DNA of 64,000 nt from Streptomyces lichenis. GTDB taxonomy: Bacteria > Actinomycetota > Actinomycetes > Streptomycetales > Streptomycetaceae. The position numbers were made by a program, and so were the translations under genes. The notes below the pieces were generated by a model. The model ran no database searches. It worked only from the letters and a program-made list of their open reading frames with translations, and had not been told where the DNA came from. Numbering within the stretch: the first letter of the stretch is position 1; every line of letters begins with the position of its first letter. This document shows positions 63,778 to 64,000 of the stretch, one piece after another. Where the stretch lies: NCBI RefSeq assembly GCF_023218175.1, contig NZ_JALPTH010000024.1:1-64000 (forward strand). Direction: 5' to 3'.

Positions 63778-63876
63778 GCTTCGCGACCTGCGACGTTACT
63801 CGGGCTGCCACCGCTCCCGCATGACTTTCACAGAATCCGACATGTGGGACGTTAGCCCACCCACCGGGCATCCCTC
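63778..63876 (-). promoter_or_regulatory. Probable leader of CRISPR array 2
   Basis: About 100 bp between the leader-proximal repeat (ending 63777) and the next gene's stop. Its first bases, GCTTCGCGACCTGCGAC, nearly match the right flank of array 1 (GCTTCACGACCTGTGAC). A second block, GACTTTCACAG (63823-63833), matches GACTTTCATAG there, with about 27 extra bases between the two blocks here. Conserved leader position on the right agrees with the repeat degeneracy on the left. Confidence 0.65.
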
Positions 63877-64000
63877 TCACCCGGTGGTAAGCACCTTGAG
63901 CGCCAAGGCCCGCAGGGGCGCGAGGCGGGTTCGCGCGGGGCCGTTGTGGATGGCGTTCGTGGTGATCACCAGGTAGCGGCCTGCCGCCGGCGCCAGGTAG
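63877..64000 (-). CDS. C-terminal 40 residues of an unidentified protein (partial)
   Basis: An open frame enters from the right edge on the minus strand and stops at TGA (63877-63879). The visible end, YLAPAAGRYLVITTNAIHNG followed by PARTRLAPLRALALKVLTTG, has a beta-strand then a basic helix. It does not match the ends of Cas1, Cas2e or Cas3 as I know them. It reads toward the CRISPR leader. Confidence 0.55.
   Translation of the reverse strand, partial: YLAPAAGRYLVITTNAIHNGPARTRLAPLRALALKVLTTG

Noticed and set aside
63402..63880. Minus-strand ORFs running through CRISPR array 2
   Set aside because: The peptides simply repeat CSPPARGWS/RAPRLRGDGP-like units, which is translation of the 29-bp CRISPR repeats. 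They are not genes.

Overview
The window is from a Streptomyces chromosome or that of a very close relative. The DNA is very GC-rich with GTG and TTG starts. It carries a Streptomyces subtilisin inhibitor, an LAxTG-anchored protease and many secreted, membrane and LuxR-type proteins. Its conserved blocks (mfd; glmU-prs-rplY-pth-ppc-desaturase-TetR; tam/tamR; galT-galE-galK plus a sodium:solute symporter) fall in the order I recall from the S. coelicolor SCO3109-SCO3140 region. No organism label or database result was available, so this rests on content and recalled synteny.

Layout. 1-8.4 kb: a secreted and envelope cluster with an HNH-like lipoprotein, an exported alpha/beta hydrolase, an MFS exporter, a small iron-permease-family protein, an ECF sigma factor fused to a membrane segment and a ricin lectin, a sortase-anchored metalloprotease and a subtilisin inhibitor. 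8.6-14.1 kb: mfd and a DUF2079 membrane protein. 14.2-20.6 kb: two divergent LuxR-type regulators and a secreted PI-PLC-like protein with a lectin-like C-terminus. 20.8-26.3 kb: a MacB/FtsX-type ABC transporter divergent from an MFS exporter with a basic repeat tail. 26.4-28.9 kb: a repeat-containing hypothetical and a coiled-coil protein.

29.0-34.1 kb holds a compact locus of four genes in two divergent pairs. They combine nucleic-acid-targeting domains (a WHH nuclease, a deaminase fused to SUKH-4, a YwqJ deaminase) with immunity-type domains (Imm35, SUKH-1, SUKH-3, SUKH-4). None has a visible export signal. A sensor kinase follows it tail to tail.

35.6-45.3 kb is core: tRNA-Gln, glmU, prs, rplY, pth, a membrane protein, ppc, and a desaturase/TetR pair with a repeated operator-like motif. 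45.4-54.4 kb: a Uma2 protein, tam/tamR around a perfect 18-bp palindrome, a response regulator, the gal operon, and a symporter with its small partner. 54.4-61.6 kb: an atypical response regulator without its phosphoacceptor Asp, two tandem membrane-anchored PQQ-like beta-propeller proteins, and an ABC-F ATPase.

The right end (61.7-64 kb) has a frame-disrupted lipoprotein gene and two type I-E CRISPR arrays in the same orientation, separated by a two-gene cassette. Leader-like sequence flanks both arrays and forms the 3' end of one cassette gene. No cas genes are visible.

A recurring theme is in-frame tandem-repeat expansion in proteins (inhibitor, DUF2079, MFS tail, hypothetical) and G/C-rich tandem repeats between genes.
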